DNA from: Alkalihalobacterium elongatum
GTDB taxonomy: Bacteria > Bacillota > Bacilli > Bacillales > Bacillaceae_F
Direction: 5' to 3'
NCBI RefSeq assembly: GCF_019024285.1
Contig: NZ_WMKZ01000011.1
Coordinates: 1-64,000, forward strand
DNA: 64,000 nucleotides
The position numbers and the translations under genes were made by a program. Positions 44,480-54,071 of this stretch are shown here, piece by piece (within the stretch, counting starts at the first letter, position 1; each line of letters starts with the position of its first letter). The notes beneath the pieces are model-generated. The model saw only the letters and a program-made list of their open reading frames with translations. It was not told the DNA's origin and ran no database searches.

Positions 44480-46516
44480 TTAGACTTTTTCTATATCTAC
44501 TCTTCCAGAAAAGAACGTAGCGCCTCCGCCCATATCTGCTACACGGTCAGGGACAAGCGAATTGACGAAATATTTCTTTCCTGACAGATCAGCCCATAAG
44601 CCCTGACTGACTGCAACTCCTGGCAATACATTTTCTCCAACTGCTGCGATCAGTTCACATTCACCACGTTCATTCCATACTCGGACCGTGTCACCGTCCT
44701 CGATTGAGCGCTTTTTTGCATCAGCGCTATTAATGTGCAAGCGTGGAAACTTTTCTAGCGAAATATGCTTTTCATTATTAGAAAACGTTGAATTTAAAAA
44801 GTTGTGATTTGGTGCTGGAATAAATAAAAATGGTAAATCCCCTTCGTTAACAATCGGCGTATATGTTGGTAAGCCAGGAAGACCATCTCTTTCCATCTGC
44901 TTAGAATAAAGTTCAATTTTCCCACTTGGTGTAGGAAGATTATCTAAAAGATTGATACTTCTGTCAGCCTTTAAAAATTTATCTTTAACTAGTATTTCAT
45001 AGTTAGCATCGTTAAGATACGGGTTATCTACGTCGTCAATAGACTGGCGAATTAATTGTTCATCAGTATGTTCAAATGCCTCTTCTTCAAAACCAAAAGT
45101 TTTTGCGAGCATTCGGAAAACATCAGGATTTGATTTACTTTCACCGTACGGCTCGATAACAGGCTGTTGGATTTGCATGTAATGATGCCAATATGACGTA
45201 TAAAAGTCAGTATTTTCAAAAGAAGACGTCGCTGGTAACACGATATCAGCAAACATGGCTGTCTCGGTTAAAAATAAATCATGGACAACTAAAAATAAAT
45301 CTTCTCTTGCCAATCCTTGACGAACTTTATTGCCTTCTGGTGTTACAACGGCTGGGTTACTGTTGTATACATACATTGAACGAACTGGTTCTTTTGTTTC
45401 TAGTAACGCTTGCCCAATTAAATTCATATTAATTACTCGCGCGTTTTTATTCTTTCTTAAGCTAGGTCGTTGAAGTGCTCTTACATTATGACTTAGAAAC
45501 CCGCCATTTCCTTTAATCGCACCCCCACCCTTTACAATCCATTGCCCTGTTAAGGCAGGGAGACATGCGATGGTTCGAACAGCCATCCCACCGTTATCAT
45601 GATGCTGGAGACCGTTACCTATGCGAATAAACGATGGTGATATTTCACCATACATTCTTGCGAGTTTATAAATATCTTCAATTGGAACACCTGTAATTTC
45701 TGACACCGTAAGCGGGTCATAATGAACAACATGTTCTCTCAATTGCTCATGACCAACTGTATATTTCTGTAAAAAATTATAATCTGTCATTTTCTCTGCA
45801 AATAAAATATGCATAATCCCTAGCGCAAGCGCACCATCTGTTCCTGGTAAAATCGGAATAAACCAATCAGCTAGGCGACCAGTTTGATTTTTGTGCACAT
45901 CAATAACTATGATTTTCGCTCCATTTTTTCTTGCTTTCTGTGCAAGTGCAACCTGATGCATATTAGTACTTACTGCGTTCACACCCCAGAAAACAAATAA
46001 TTTAGCATGAACGGTCTCTTCTGGATCCGTTCCAAAGCTTCCACCCATCGTATAACTATATCCTTTTGATCCAGCTGCAGAACAAATTGTTTGATCTTGA
46101 ATACTAACACCTAGTCGGTTAAAAAAGCGTCGATCCATTCCTTCTGCACTAATTCTCCCCATATTCCCGTAAAAACCATAAGGAAGAATACTTTCTACAC
46201 CCTCATTATCAATGAGATGCATCCAACGATCCTTAATAGTCTCAATTGCCTCAGCCCAGCTAATCCGTTGAAACTTCCCTTCACCTTTACGACCAATCCG
46301 CTTTAATGGGTACTGTAAACGTTTCGGATCATAAATTCGATCGGTCATATGACGAACTTTATTACAAATGTTTCCTTGTGTCACTGGATGATCGGGATCA
46401 CCTGCTACTTTTATAATTTTTCCGTCCATTTTATGTAACAGTAAGCCGCATTGGTCAGGACAATCAAGTGGACAAACAGCTGGAAAAACACCATTTTTCT
46501 CTTTTATATATGACAT
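44480..46516 (-). CDS. Molybdopterin-dependent oxidoreductase (DMSO reductase family)
   Basis: A 678-residue catalytic subunit. CPLDCPDQCGLLLHKMDG and GNICNKVRH supply the four cysteines of the N-terminal [4Fe-4S] cluster. QTICSAAGSKGYSYTMGG lies at the Mo-bis-MGD site, FWGVNAVSTNMHQ and RIGNGLQHHDNGGMAVR bind the pterins, and the C-terminal domain ends near DMGGGATFFSGRVDIEK. There is no Tat signal, so it is cytoplasmic. No electron-transfer subunit or chaperone gene is nearby, so its redox partner and substrate are unknown. ATG 46516 has AAAGGA 8 nt upstream; the longer frame lacks a ribosome site. Confidence 0.88.
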   Translation of the reverse strand: MSYIKEKNGVFPAVCPLDCPDQCGLLLHKMDGKIIKVAGDPDHPVTQGNICNKVRHMTDRIYDPKRLQYPLKRIGRKGEGKFQRISWAEAIETIKDRWMHLIDNEGVESILPYGFYGNMGRISAEGMDRRFFNRLGVSIQDQTICSAAGSKGYSYTMGGSFGTDPEETVHAKLFVFWGVNAVSTNMHQVALAQKARKNGAKIIVIDVHKNQTGRLADWFIPILPGTDGALALGIMHILFAEKMTDYNFLQKYTVGHEQLREHVVHYDPLTVSEITGVPIEDIYKLARMYGEISPSFIRIGNGLQHHDNGGMAVRTIACLPALTGQWIVKGGGAIKGNGGFLSHNVRALQRPSLRKNKNARVINMNLIGQALLETKEPVRSMYVYNSNPAVVTPEGNKVRQGLAREDLFLVVHDLFLTETAMFADIVLPATSSFENTDFYTSYWHHYMQIQQPVIEPYGESKSNPDVFRMLAKTFGFEEEAFEHTDEQLIRQSIDDVDNPYLNDANYEILVKDKFLKADRSINLLDNLPTPSGKIELYSKQMERDGLPGLPTYTPIVNEGDLPFLFIPAPNHNFLNSTFSNNEKHISLEKFPRLHINSADAKKRSIEDGDTVRVWNERGECELIAAVGENVLPGVAVSQGLWADLSGKKYFVNSLVPDRVADMGGGATFFSGRVDIEKV

Positions 46517-46878
46517 AATAATAATCCTTTCATCATAGTAATCTATTTTTACTGTGGTAATTTTATAATAAGCTTTGTTAAAGAATACTGTTGATAAAGT
46601 TGATTTTGCACTCATCCCAAAATCACGCTTTATAATAAAAAAGTATTCAGTCATAATATAGACATAATAGTAGAGTACCATTTTTCTTCACCTATCGCAT
46701 CTAATTCACATGGAAAAAGTGCAGATTATTTTTAAAACTAATGCTTGGGATAAATATATATTAATGTATTCACAGTTTTAGCTAATGACCAGTTTTTCAC
46801 ATAGATTAATGCCAATAATAGGATATAATTAAGTATGGAATAACAGTTTATTGGTTTGTTAATAAGGGGGGGATCTTA

Positions 46879-47619
46879 TTGAAAAATATATTAGTTTACC
46901 TATTTCTATCTACTATGTTTTTAATAGCCTGCTCGGCCAAAGTAGATCTTAGCACTCCAGACTTTCAAGCTAGTTTTCTACCTTATTTTGATGTAAGTGG
47001 ACATGAAGAGGTGCTACTCGCTATCGTTAATGATAATTCGACTCAAGAAGAGCGTGATCATTTTGCATTTCCAGAAGAATGGGAAGTTTATCTTATACAT
47101 CTAGAGGAAGACACACTATTCTTAGATGAAAAAGGGACAGAAATTACAAAAGAAGAGGCAAAGATGCACGATTATATGTTTAATGTGTGGACGAAAGAAG
47201 CATTTCAATCGCAGTGGACTGACGTTCTAACCGAGGAAGGATCATCGAAGTTAATCATCGACTATATCCCAGCATATTCTGTAAGTCAAATTCAATTAGT
47301 TAACATGACTGACGATGAGTACCTTGCACTCGATTACGCAAGAAATCATGGTGACTTCCACCTACAAGTCTATGTAGGAGAGGGATTTAATAATGAGAAA
47401 ATAAACTTACAAATTCAAGACGAAGTTTGGGAAGCAATTGATTTAAATAAAAGCCAGATCAATAGCGTTGGCTTCAAAGAAAGGCCCAGTGAACGGAAAG
47501 CTCAACTACTAAGTATTACTGAATATCCTACATTTATTTTATTTGATAACGAAAAACTCCTTATTAAAACAAACCAGCTAGGGGGAGTTCTAGAATATAT
47601 GACCCAAAACAGTAAATGA
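46879..47619 (+). CDS. Predicted lipoprotein of unknown function
   Basis: A 246-residue protein with a lipoprotein signal: NILVYLFLSTMFLIACS, with the lipobox LIAC giving the lipidated cysteine at about 18. The mature part is acidic, and the C-terminal SITEYPTFILFDNEKLLIKT is faintly thioredoxin-like, but no CxxC is present. The TTG start at 46879 is well supported by AGGGGGGGA. I do not recognise the family. It is monocistronic, followed by IS debris. Confidence 0.65.
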   Translation: MKNILVYLFLSTMFLIACSAKVDLSTPDFQASFLPYFDVSGHEEVLLAIVNDNSTQEERDHFAFPEEWEVYLIHLEEDTLFLDEKGTEITKEEAKMHDYMFNVWTKEAFQSQWTDVLTEEGSSKLIIDYIPAYSVSQIQLVNMTDDEYLALDYARNHGDFHLQVYVGEGFNNEKINLQIQDEVWEAIDLNKSQINSVGFKERPSERKAQLLSITEYPTFILFDNEKLLIKTNQLGGVLEYMTQNSK

Positions 47620-47690
47620 GACGCCTTATACTATTATAGAACGAGACTTATTCCTTTTAATCTATAGCAAAGTGCCAGACCCCAGACTTT

Positions 47691-47929
47691 TGATATGCTC
47701 CCTTTAAGGTAGACAGATTAAAAATAAAAATCTGTTTTGTCTTGAGGGGGGCTTTTTTTGTCCAATAAATATATTTCCTGTTGAGTTTAAATATGAAGTG
47801 GTAATGGCTTATAAGAATGAGAACTATACAGTTAAAGAATTGATTACTAAGAATCAGATAGCTAAAGTTACTTTTTATGAATAGGTAGAGAAATTTGAAA
47901 AAGAAGGAAGTAATAAGTTAAATAACTAA
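47691..47929 (+). mobile_element. IS3-family remnant with broken OrfA
   Basis: The left part, TGATATGCTCCCTTTAAGG followed by TAGACAGATT, looks like an IS3-family left end. It is followed by a broken OrfA frame reading FPVEFKYEVVMAYKN and ENYTVKELITKNQ, an HTH start typical of IS3 transposases, interrupted by an in-frame TAG at about 47882 and ended at 47929. No OrfB or right end follows. Most of the 47620-48365 gap is this debris plus the coding remnant listed next. Confidence 0.6.
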
Positions 47930-48021
47930 TTTTGGAGGTTTATTGAAATTCGTAATGATAAGGAAAAAGACATACACTTACTAATTAAGTTTTATTTATA
48001 AAAACCTACTTTTCCTTCACT

Positions 48022-48159
48022 TTAATATCTTATTAGCCCATTTTGTAATCCTTTATCCATAGTTCTTAGGGCCTTATATACTCGAACTTCACTATCACTA
48101 ACCAAAGATAAATAGTATTTTGCTATATTGCCAAACAAAAAGCCGACTAATTTTACGAT
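48022..48159 (-). pseudogene. Short coding remnant before the subtilisin gene
   Basis: A 45-codon frame without a start reads GFLFGNIAKYYLSLVSDSE and VRVYKALRTMDKGLQNGLIR, a protein-like composition, bounded by stops on both sides. It may be the tail of a lost gene. I do not recognise the family. Confidence 0.25.
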
Positions 48160-48365
48160 TTACTTACTACCTTTTTGTAAAATTTACCTATTTAAAGAAT
48201 TACCTTAACAAAGGAAATAGGAATGTTTATCTATTTAATTATTCTGAAAATTGAGTCTTTTATAATTCGAATTAAATTTCCAATTAACCTATTATTGACA
48301 CATAGATAAGAAAAAGGAGGTTTTTTTGATATTTTTTATAAAAATCGTAATGAGAGGAGTTTATT

Positions 48366-49847
48366 ATGCAAAACACACTTAAAAAATCTATCATAGGTTT
48401 CCTGACTCTTGTATTAGTGCTATCATCATTTAGCTTTAGTGCATTGGCAAACAGTGAAACTGAAGTAACCTCAAATTCCGAGCGTTTACTAGTCGTTTTC
48501 AAATCTGAGAGTCTACCAAATAATGTAGATCAAATCGTTTCAAATGCTGGTGGAGAGGTAACATATGAGGTTCCTCAAATCGGGATAATCGAAGTATCAA
48601 CGGATACACCTGCTTCTTTCCTAAATGAAATGATGAAAAATCGTCATGTGCTATCAATTGGTCCTTCACAAGAGGTTACTCTTGATTTACCTGAATTTGA
48701 AGTTGCTAGTGAAGAAGTAGTTGCTTCAAAAACAATTGATAATATTTGGGAGTCTGGCTATCAATGGGATATCGAGCAAGTAACAAATAACGGTGCTAGT
48801 CACGATATGTTCAAAGATACTAGAAAAGATGTTGTAGTTGCTGTCATTGATAGTGGCTTCGACTTCGATCATCCAGATCTAGCTGATGTTGTTGACGAAA
48901 AGAACTCCAAAACTTTTGTTCCGGGTACTACAAATTCTTGGGATTTTAACAGTCATGGGACACACGTAGCTGGAACAATTGGAGCAGAAGGTAATATGAA
49001 AGGTGTAGCTCCAGGAGTATCTTTACGTTCTTATCGAGTTTTTGGTGCAACAGGTGGTGCACAGCAAATTTGGATCACTGATGCAATTATTGCAGCTGCT
49101 AACGATGGTGTAGATGTAATAAATATGAGTTTAGGTGGGACACGTTTACTCGGTCAATGGTTCTATACAGATCCTAACACTGGTGAAAGAATCCAAGGCG
49201 GAAACAGTGCTGCTGATTACGTTGCTTATAACCGTGCAATTCGTTACGCAGTAAATAAAGGAGTGACAGTGGTGGCTTCTGCTGGTAACTCTGCACAAGA
49301 TTTAAAGAGCCCCGCAAAAGTTGCAGAATGGCAAAATAGCACTCGAACTGACGGTTGGGAAGCTCGTGGTGCTGTATTCTTCGTACCAGCACAAATGCCT
49401 GGAGTGATTACAGTTTCCGCTACTGGTGGCGGCTTTGGAACGGAAGATCGTTTAGCGTTTTATTCCAACTATGGAAACGGCGCGATCGACTTGGGTGCAC
49501 CTGGTGGAGATCTGGGACCTGAAGGCGTTAGTGAGAGTAAATATTTAGTTTTAAGTGCTGTTCCAACTTATTTAAATTATGGCGGTAGAGGACCAGAAGC
49601 TGAAGCACTATTTGGAAAAGGATATGGTTGGAAAGGTGGTACTTCCATGGCCGCTCCTCAAGTTTCAGGTGTAGCAGCAGCATATATCGCACAGGAATTG
49701 GCATTAACAGGTAAGAAACCTTCTCCGAGCCAAGTACAAACTCGTCTTCAACAAACAGCAAGAGATGCTGGGAAAAATGGATATGACGAGCTTTATGGTC
49801 ACGGTATTGTAAATGCGGAGCGAGCGTTATTAAATATTAGAAAATAA
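48366..49847 (+). CDS. Secreted subtilisin-like (S8) serine protease
   Basis: A 493-residue prepro-protease. Residues 1-29 are a Sec signal (GFLTLVLVLSSFSFSALA), about 40-120 an inhibitor-like propeptide (LLVVFKSESLP...), and the catalytic domain spans about 130-490 with Asp162 (VAVIDSGFDFDHPD), His197 (NSHGTHVAGT) and Ser427 (GGTSMAAPQVSG); VVASAGNSA carries the oxyanion Asn. The triad is complete. It resembles the EpiP/lantibiotic-leader protease branch, but no bacteriocin genes are near, so general extracellular proteolysis is likely. AGGAG lies 8 nt before the ATG. IS3-type remnants lie on both sides, which suggests acquisition with mobile DNA. Confidence 0.9.
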   Translation: MQNTLKKSIIGFLTLVLVLSSFSFSALANSETEVTSNSERLLVVFKSESLPNNVDQIVSNAGGEVTYEVPQIGIIEVSTDTPASFLNEMMKNRHVLSIGPSQEVTLDLPEFEVASEEVVASKTIDNIWESGYQWDIEQVTNNGASHDMFKDTRKDVVVAVIDSGFDFDHPDLADVVDEKNSKTFVPGTTNSWDFNSHGTHVAGTIGAEGNMKGVAPGVSLRSYRVFGATGGAQQIWITDAIIAAANDGVDVINMSLGGTRLLGQWFYTDPNTGERIQGGNSAADYVAYNRAIRYAVNKGVTVVASAGNSAQDLKSPAKVAEWQNSTRTDGWEARGAVFFVPAQMPGVITVSATGGGFGTEDRLAFYSNYGNGAIDLGAPGGDLGPEGVSESKYLVLSAVPTYLNYGGRGPEAEALFGKGYGWKGGTSMAAPQVSGVAAAYIAQELALTGKKPSPSQVQTRLQQTARDAGKNGYDELYGHGIVNAERALLNIRK

Positions 49848-49869
49848 TTCTACAATCAAATAGTTCTTT

Positions 49870-49970
49870 GGGGTATTCTCCCTTTCAAGTAGACACACAA
49901 AAAAGAGACCATCATCTAAAGTAACCGTCTCTGTGTCGCTTGGAGGGGATTTTTATGGCTAAAAGTTAAT
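49870..49970 (+). mobile_element. IS3-family left-end remnant
   Basis: GGGGTATTCTCCCTTTCAAG, followed by TAGACAC, an AGAGAC/GTCTCT stem and GTGTCGCTTGGAGGGGATTT, has the layout of an IS3-family left end up to the start of OrfA (ATGGCTAAAAG), after which a stop (TAA) follows at once. It shares the CTCCCTTT-A-GTAGACA core with the remnant at 47691, in the same orientation. The rest of the gap to 50186 shows nothing I can support. Confidence 0.55.
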
Positions 49971-50186
49971 GTAGGAATGTTTATAAAAGGTACAAGTAAA
50001 GTTTAAGGTTTAATACCATAGACATTCCAATCCATCTTAATAGCTTTAACTTTTTCTTTGTGAATGTACTTATAAATACAAAGAGAACCCCCTCAATCAA
50101 TGAATACATTAAATGAAGAGGTTTTAAGACTATGATTTTTGAAGTTTGGTTTATTTAGTGTTCTACTTATAGTAAGCACAAGATAA

Positions 50187-50945
50187 TTATTTTATTGAAA
50201 AACCTCCGTCAATAACAAATGTCTGTCCTGTTACATAATTTGATTGTTCTGATGCTAAGTATAAGGATATGCTAGATAGATCTTCGGGATGCCCTAGTCT
50301 TCTTAAAGGAATCCCTTTGATTGACTTTTCAACCCACTTCGTATTTTTAAAATCTTCAGCATTAATTTCAGTTGGAATTAACCCTGGTGCAATAGCATTA
50401 ACAAATATATTATATCTACTCCATTCTAAGGCCAAACCTTTAGTCAAATGGATTACGGCAGCCTTACTTGACATATACGGTGCTACAACTTGCAGAGGTT
50501 TAATTCCACCAGTAGACGAAATATTGATAATTTTCCCTTTATTTTGTGACATCATCGTTTTCGCTGCACGTTGACAACAGAAAAACAGTCCTTTTAAATT
50601 AATGTCAAGTATATAATCCCATTCGTTTTCTGTTACCTCCACCGCAGGTTTGGTGACATTAACACCCGCACCGTTTATTAAGACGTCTAGTGATTTATAT
50701 TCTTTTTCTACTGTGTCAAATAGACGGTTGATATCTTCTATCTTTGAAACATCACATGAAACTGCTAAATGTCGACCTTGATGTTTACTTATTTCTTGTA
50801 CCACTTCCTCCGCCTTTTCTAGGTTTCTTCCAACGATTACAATATTTGCTCCATATTCTGCGAAATCATGTGCGAGTTGCGCCCCAATTCCTCGACTACC
50901 TCCCGTTATCACGACTGTCTTTCCTGAAAAATCCCAATTACTCAT
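50187..50945 (-). CDS. Short-chain dehydrogenase/reductase
   Basis: A 252-residue SDR. VVITGGSRGIGAQLAHDFA is the TGxxxGIG cofactor motif, LINGAGV the NxAG strand, and INISSTGG with PYMSSKAA the Ser-Tyr-Lys catalytic set; GQTFVIDGGFS closes the fold. The NRN-type residue after beta 2 (VGRNLEK) suggests NADP(H). It likely oxidises a hydroxyacyl or alcohol intermediate. It follows an alcohol dehydrogenase gene by 58 bp on the same strand. Confidence 0.9.
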   Translation of the reverse strand: MSNWDFSGKTVVITGGSRGIGAQLAHDFAEYGANIVIVGRNLEKAEEVVQEISKHQGRHLAVSCDVSKIEDINRLFDTVEKEYKSLDVLINGAGVNVTKPAVEVTENEWDYILDINLKGLFFCCQRAAKTMMSQNKGKIINISSTGGIKPLQVVAPYMSSKAAVIHLTKGLALEWSRYNIFVNAIAPGLIPTEINAEDFKNTKWVEKSIKGIPLRRLGHPEDLSSISLYLASEQSNYVTGQTFVIDGGFSIK

Positions 50946-51003
50946 TTTTTTATTCCCCCCTGTGAATTCTTAAAAATAAAAACTATATTAACTTGAAAAT
51001 ACC

Positions 51004-52059
51004 TTACTCAAACGTAATGACAATTCGTGTTGGATTTTCGATCTTCTCGTGTAAATAGTGAAGTGCAGTATTCACTTCATATAGTGGAAATGTGTGAGTA
51101 ATGGAATCTTCCAAATTCATTCTGCCGTTTCCTGCTAGGGCGGCTAGTTGTTCAACGGTTTGTTTGGTTAAACCGAACGAACCATGTAATGATAACTGTT
51201 TTCGTACAAATTTTTCAGTGGCCATTAATTGAATCGGCTCAGGTCCTATCCCAGATACGACGACACGTCCGCCAACCCCAGCAGAAGCAGCGGCTTGTTT
51301 AATGGTCTCTTGTAGACCCACAAATTCTGCAGCAACGTCGACTCCATACCCATTCGTACTCTTCTTAATCACTTCCACTGGAGATTCATACTTTGAATTG
51401 ATAGAAATGTCGGCCCCCAATTGTTTTGCTCGTTCTAATTGTTCATCTTTAACATCAACAACAATAATCTGTTTCGCCCCAGCCATTCTCGCGATTTGGA
51501 CAGCATGTAATCCTAAGCCTCCTGCACCAAAGATTGCAACCGACTCACCTGCACGTAGTTGAGCTCGGTCGATTAACGCATGAAAAGGTGTTGCGACAGC
51601 GTCGGTAATAATCGCACCGATTGTAAATGGAATATTGTTCGGCAACTTCACTAAATTTTTTGCAGGAATAGCCATGTATTCAGCAAGTCCGCCATCTCGA
51701 TGAACGCCAAGCACTTTTAACTCATAACAAATCTCACTATGCCCTGAAATACAATTTGGGCAAGACCCACAATAAATAATTGGGAAAACAGATACTCGTG
51801 TCCCTATTTCCCATCCTTGTACATTTGCTCCTGTTTGAACAACGATACCAGATGGTTCATGACCTAAAATAATTGGTTGATAATCTGTTGCTGTTACTCC
51901 TTCATAAGCGATGTGAATATCAGAACCACAAAGTCCAACAGCCTTCAATTGAACTAAAACTTCGTCATCCTTAAGTTGAGGTACAGGAACTTCTTCAATC
52001 TTCAGCGGTTCATTAACATTATAAAACCGAGCAGCTTTCATTTTTTGTGGTATTTCCAT
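51004..52059 (-). CDS. Zinc-dependent alcohol dehydrogenase (MDR family)
   Basis: A 351-residue medium-chain dehydrogenase. GLCGSDIHIAYEG provides the catalytic-zinc cysteine, LGHEPSGIVVQTG the histidine and glutamate, and the CGSCPNCISGHSEIC segment the four structural-zinc cysteines. VAIFGAGGLGLHAVQIARMAG binds NAD, with an aspartate (VVDVKDEQ) favouring NAD(H). I chose ATG 52059, 8 nt after AAAGGA; ATG 52068 and TTG 52083 are alternatives. It is probably transcribed with the downstream SDR. Confidence 0.9.
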   Translation of the reverse strand: MEIPQKMKAARFYNVNEPLKIEEVPVPQLKDDEVLVQLKAVGLCGSDIHIAYEGVTATDYQPIILGHEPSGIVVQTGANVQGWEIGTRVSVFPIIYCGSCPNCISGHSEICYELKVLGVHRDGGLAEYMAIPAKNLVKLPNNIPFTIGAIITDAVATPFHALIDRAQLRAGESVAIFGAGGLGLHAVQIARMAGAKQIIVVDVKDEQLERAKQLGADISINSKYESPVEVIKKSTNGYGVDVAAEFVGLQETIKQAAASAGVGGRVVVSGIGPEPIQLMATEKFVRKQLSLHGSFGLTKQTVEQLAALAGNGRMNLEDSITHTFPLYEVNTALHYLHEKIENPTRIVITFE

Positions 52060-52096
52060 TAACTCCATCCTTTCTAAAGCCAACAGCTTTTGTTAT

Positions 52097-52151
52097 TTAA
52101 AAAGAATAGCCCCTGTTCGTTAAGTATAGAGAAACAAACAGGGGCTATTAA
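52097..52151 (-). terminator. Terminator after the acyl-CoA synthetase gene
   Basis: A 13-bp stem, AATAGCCCCTGTT with AACAGGGGCTATT, is followed on the minus strand by CTTTTTAAAT. It separates the synthetase at 52240 from the dehydrogenase pair. Confidence 0.85.
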
Positions 52152-52239
52152 CTTTCTCAATCGAATATGATTCTTATTAGATCGAAATCCGACTTAATTA
52201 ACTATTAAAAAAATTTAAGGGTAACGAGTATCCAGTATA

Positions 52240-53865
52240 CTATTCACTGACTTGCATGCTTTTTCTTAAAAGAAACCGCTGAATTTTACCGCTTTGTGTT
52301 TTAGGCAGACTCTCTACAAATTCCACTTCTCTTGGGTATTGATGTTTGGATAATTTACTCTTAACAAAGGTACTTAATTCTTTTTCTAACTCGTCTGAAG
52401 ATGGATAGGATGGATTTAAAACTACATACGCCTTTACAATTTCACCTTTAGCAGCATCTGGCTTACCTACGACTGCAGCTTCTGCTACCGCTGGATGCTC
52501 TATTAAACAACTTTCTACTTCGAATGGACCAATCCGGTATCCCGCACTAGAAATGATGTCATCAGATCGACCTTGGAACCAAAAGTACCCATCTTCATCC
52601 TCAAGCGCAAGATCACCTGAATAAAACCAGTTTCCTTGGATTTTTTCCGCCGTTTTCTTTGGATCTTGCCAATAGCCTAGGAAGAAATAAGGAAAAGCTG
52701 TCGTATCTATCACGATTTGACCAGCATCACCTTTTACTACAGGGTTACCTTCGTCATTTACTAATGCAATGTTATAGCCCGGAGTAGGCAGCCCCATTGA
52801 ACCAGGTTTTACTTCCATATCTGTTACGTTAAAGTTGTTTACGATCATACCTGTTTCAGTTGCTCCGTAGTGATCATAGATTTCCCGACCAAAATTTTCT
52901 TTAAAGAACCGGACAACTTCTGCATTAAGCGGTTCACCAGCACTACTAAACTTTTTCACTTGGAACGTATGCTGTTTTACAAGTTCAGGGCCTGACGCCA
53001 TCATCATTCTGTATGCAGTAGGTGCATAAGCAAAATTCGTAATTTCGTATTCTTCTAGTAATTGGTACGTTTTCTCTACTTTGAACGGACCTTTATATAC
53101 TAGAATAGTCGTGCCAAAGCTTAGAGGAACAAATGTACAATTTACGAGACCAAATGCCCAACCGAGATCCGCCCCACCGAAAAATTGATCTCCAGGCTCT
53201 ACGCCTATTGCGTACCTTACATATGGATAGGAGCTAATAAGAAGTTTATGAGCCCATAATGCACCTTTTGGCATTCCTGTTGAACCTGATGTATATTGGA
53301 TAACACATGGATCCATCACATCTGTTGGTTCTGTTTCATGGTCAGGAGAAAAGGATTGAATGAAATCCCAAAATGCCAATCCATTACTAGATAGGCCATC
53401 CGTCAAAATAATTTCGCTAGGAACATCTAGTCCAGCGATCTTGTTAGCCTGTTCCTCATTTGTAACTAAAATTTTACATCCAGCATCTTTTAATCGATAG
53501 GTGATAGCTTCAGGCCCAAAAGCTGTAAATAATGGTACATAGACAGCTCCAATCTTCCAAGTGGCTAAAACGGTAATAATTAACTCCATATCTTTACCAA
53601 GAAGTCCTGCTACACGATCTCCTTTATTTACACCTAGTGAACGTAGTGCATTGGCCATCCGGTTAGACTGTTCTTTCATTCTTTGGTAGGTCCAAGTATC
53701 CTTATTCCCTAACTCATCTTCCCATTTAATTGCAATACGGCTTGGGTCATCTGCCCAACGGTCACAACATTCGTGTGCCAGGTTAAACTTTTCATTATAA
53801 TTCCAATCAAATGTTTCAACTACTTTTTCCCATGAAAAATTCTCAACGAGTTCTTGATATTTCAC
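52240..53865 (-). CDS. Acyl-CoA synthetase (medium-chain/acetate-type, MACS)
   Basis: A 541-residue ANL ligase closer to the acetyl/medium-chain group than the other three in the window. A3 QYTSGSTGMPKG, A5 IYDHYGATETGMIVN, A8 FYSGDLALEDEDGYFWFQGRSDD and IISSAGYRIGPFEVES, A10 TQSGKIQRFLL. FSWEKVVETFDWNYNEKFNLA is the typical N-terminal cap. It sits downstream of two binding-protein genes and may act on the imported acid. Confidence 0.9.
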   Translation of the reverse strand: MKYQELVENFSWEKVVETFDWNYNEKFNLAHECCDRWADDPSRIAIKWEDELGNKDTWTYQRMKEQSNRMANALRSLGVNKGDRVAGLLGKDMELIITVLATWKIGAVYVPLFTAFGPEAITYRLKDAGCKILVTNEEQANKIAGLDVPSEIILTDGLSSNGLAFWDFIQSFSPDHETEPTDVMDPCVIQYTSGSTGMPKGALWAHKLLISSYPYVRYAIGVEPGDQFFGGADLGWAFGLVNCTFVPLSFGTTILVYKGPFKVEKTYQLLEEYEITNFAYAPTAYRMMMASGPELVKQHTFQVKKFSSAGEPLNAEVVRFFKENFGREIYDHYGATETGMIVNNFNVTDMEVKPGSMGLPTPGYNIALVNDEGNPVVKGDAGQIVIDTTAFPYFFLGYWQDPKKTAEKIQGNWFYSGDLALEDEDGYFWFQGRSDDIISSAGYRIGPFEVESCLIEHPAVAEAAVVGKPDAAKGEIVKAYVVLNPSYPSSDELEKELSTFVKSKLSKHQYPREVEFVESLPKTQSGKIQRFLLRKSMQVSE

Positions 53866-53956
53866 CTTTCAACACCTCTTGTATTTGAATTATTTTTAAA
53901 TTTATCTACTTTAAGACCTGTCTCTAACTACATAATTAATTATTATTAAGAGAGTA

Positions 53957-54000
53957 ATAAAATTAGGCATTATCAATAATGCTCTCGAAAATGCCTAATC
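53957..54000 (-). terminator. Terminator after the binding-protein pair
   Basis: TTAGGCATT pairs with AATGCCTAA around a long loop, followed on the minus strand by TTTTATTAC. Confidence 0.65.
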
Positions 54001-54071
54001 CTTTGGTAAAATACCCATTCCACCGAGAGTTAAAATGAATATTTTAATAAAAGAGTTGTAGTCAACACTTC

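Noticed and set aside
44480-46681. The 733-codon version of the molybdopterin oxidoreductase
   Set aside because: The first 55 codons are AT-rich, have no ribosome site and no family match; AAAGGA supports the ATG at 46516.
53963-53998. A further sigma-54 promoter in the 53.9-kb gap
   Set aside because: The GC and CC/GG dinucleotides are 11 nt apart instead of 10, the flanks do not fit, and the bases form the arms of a terminator stem.
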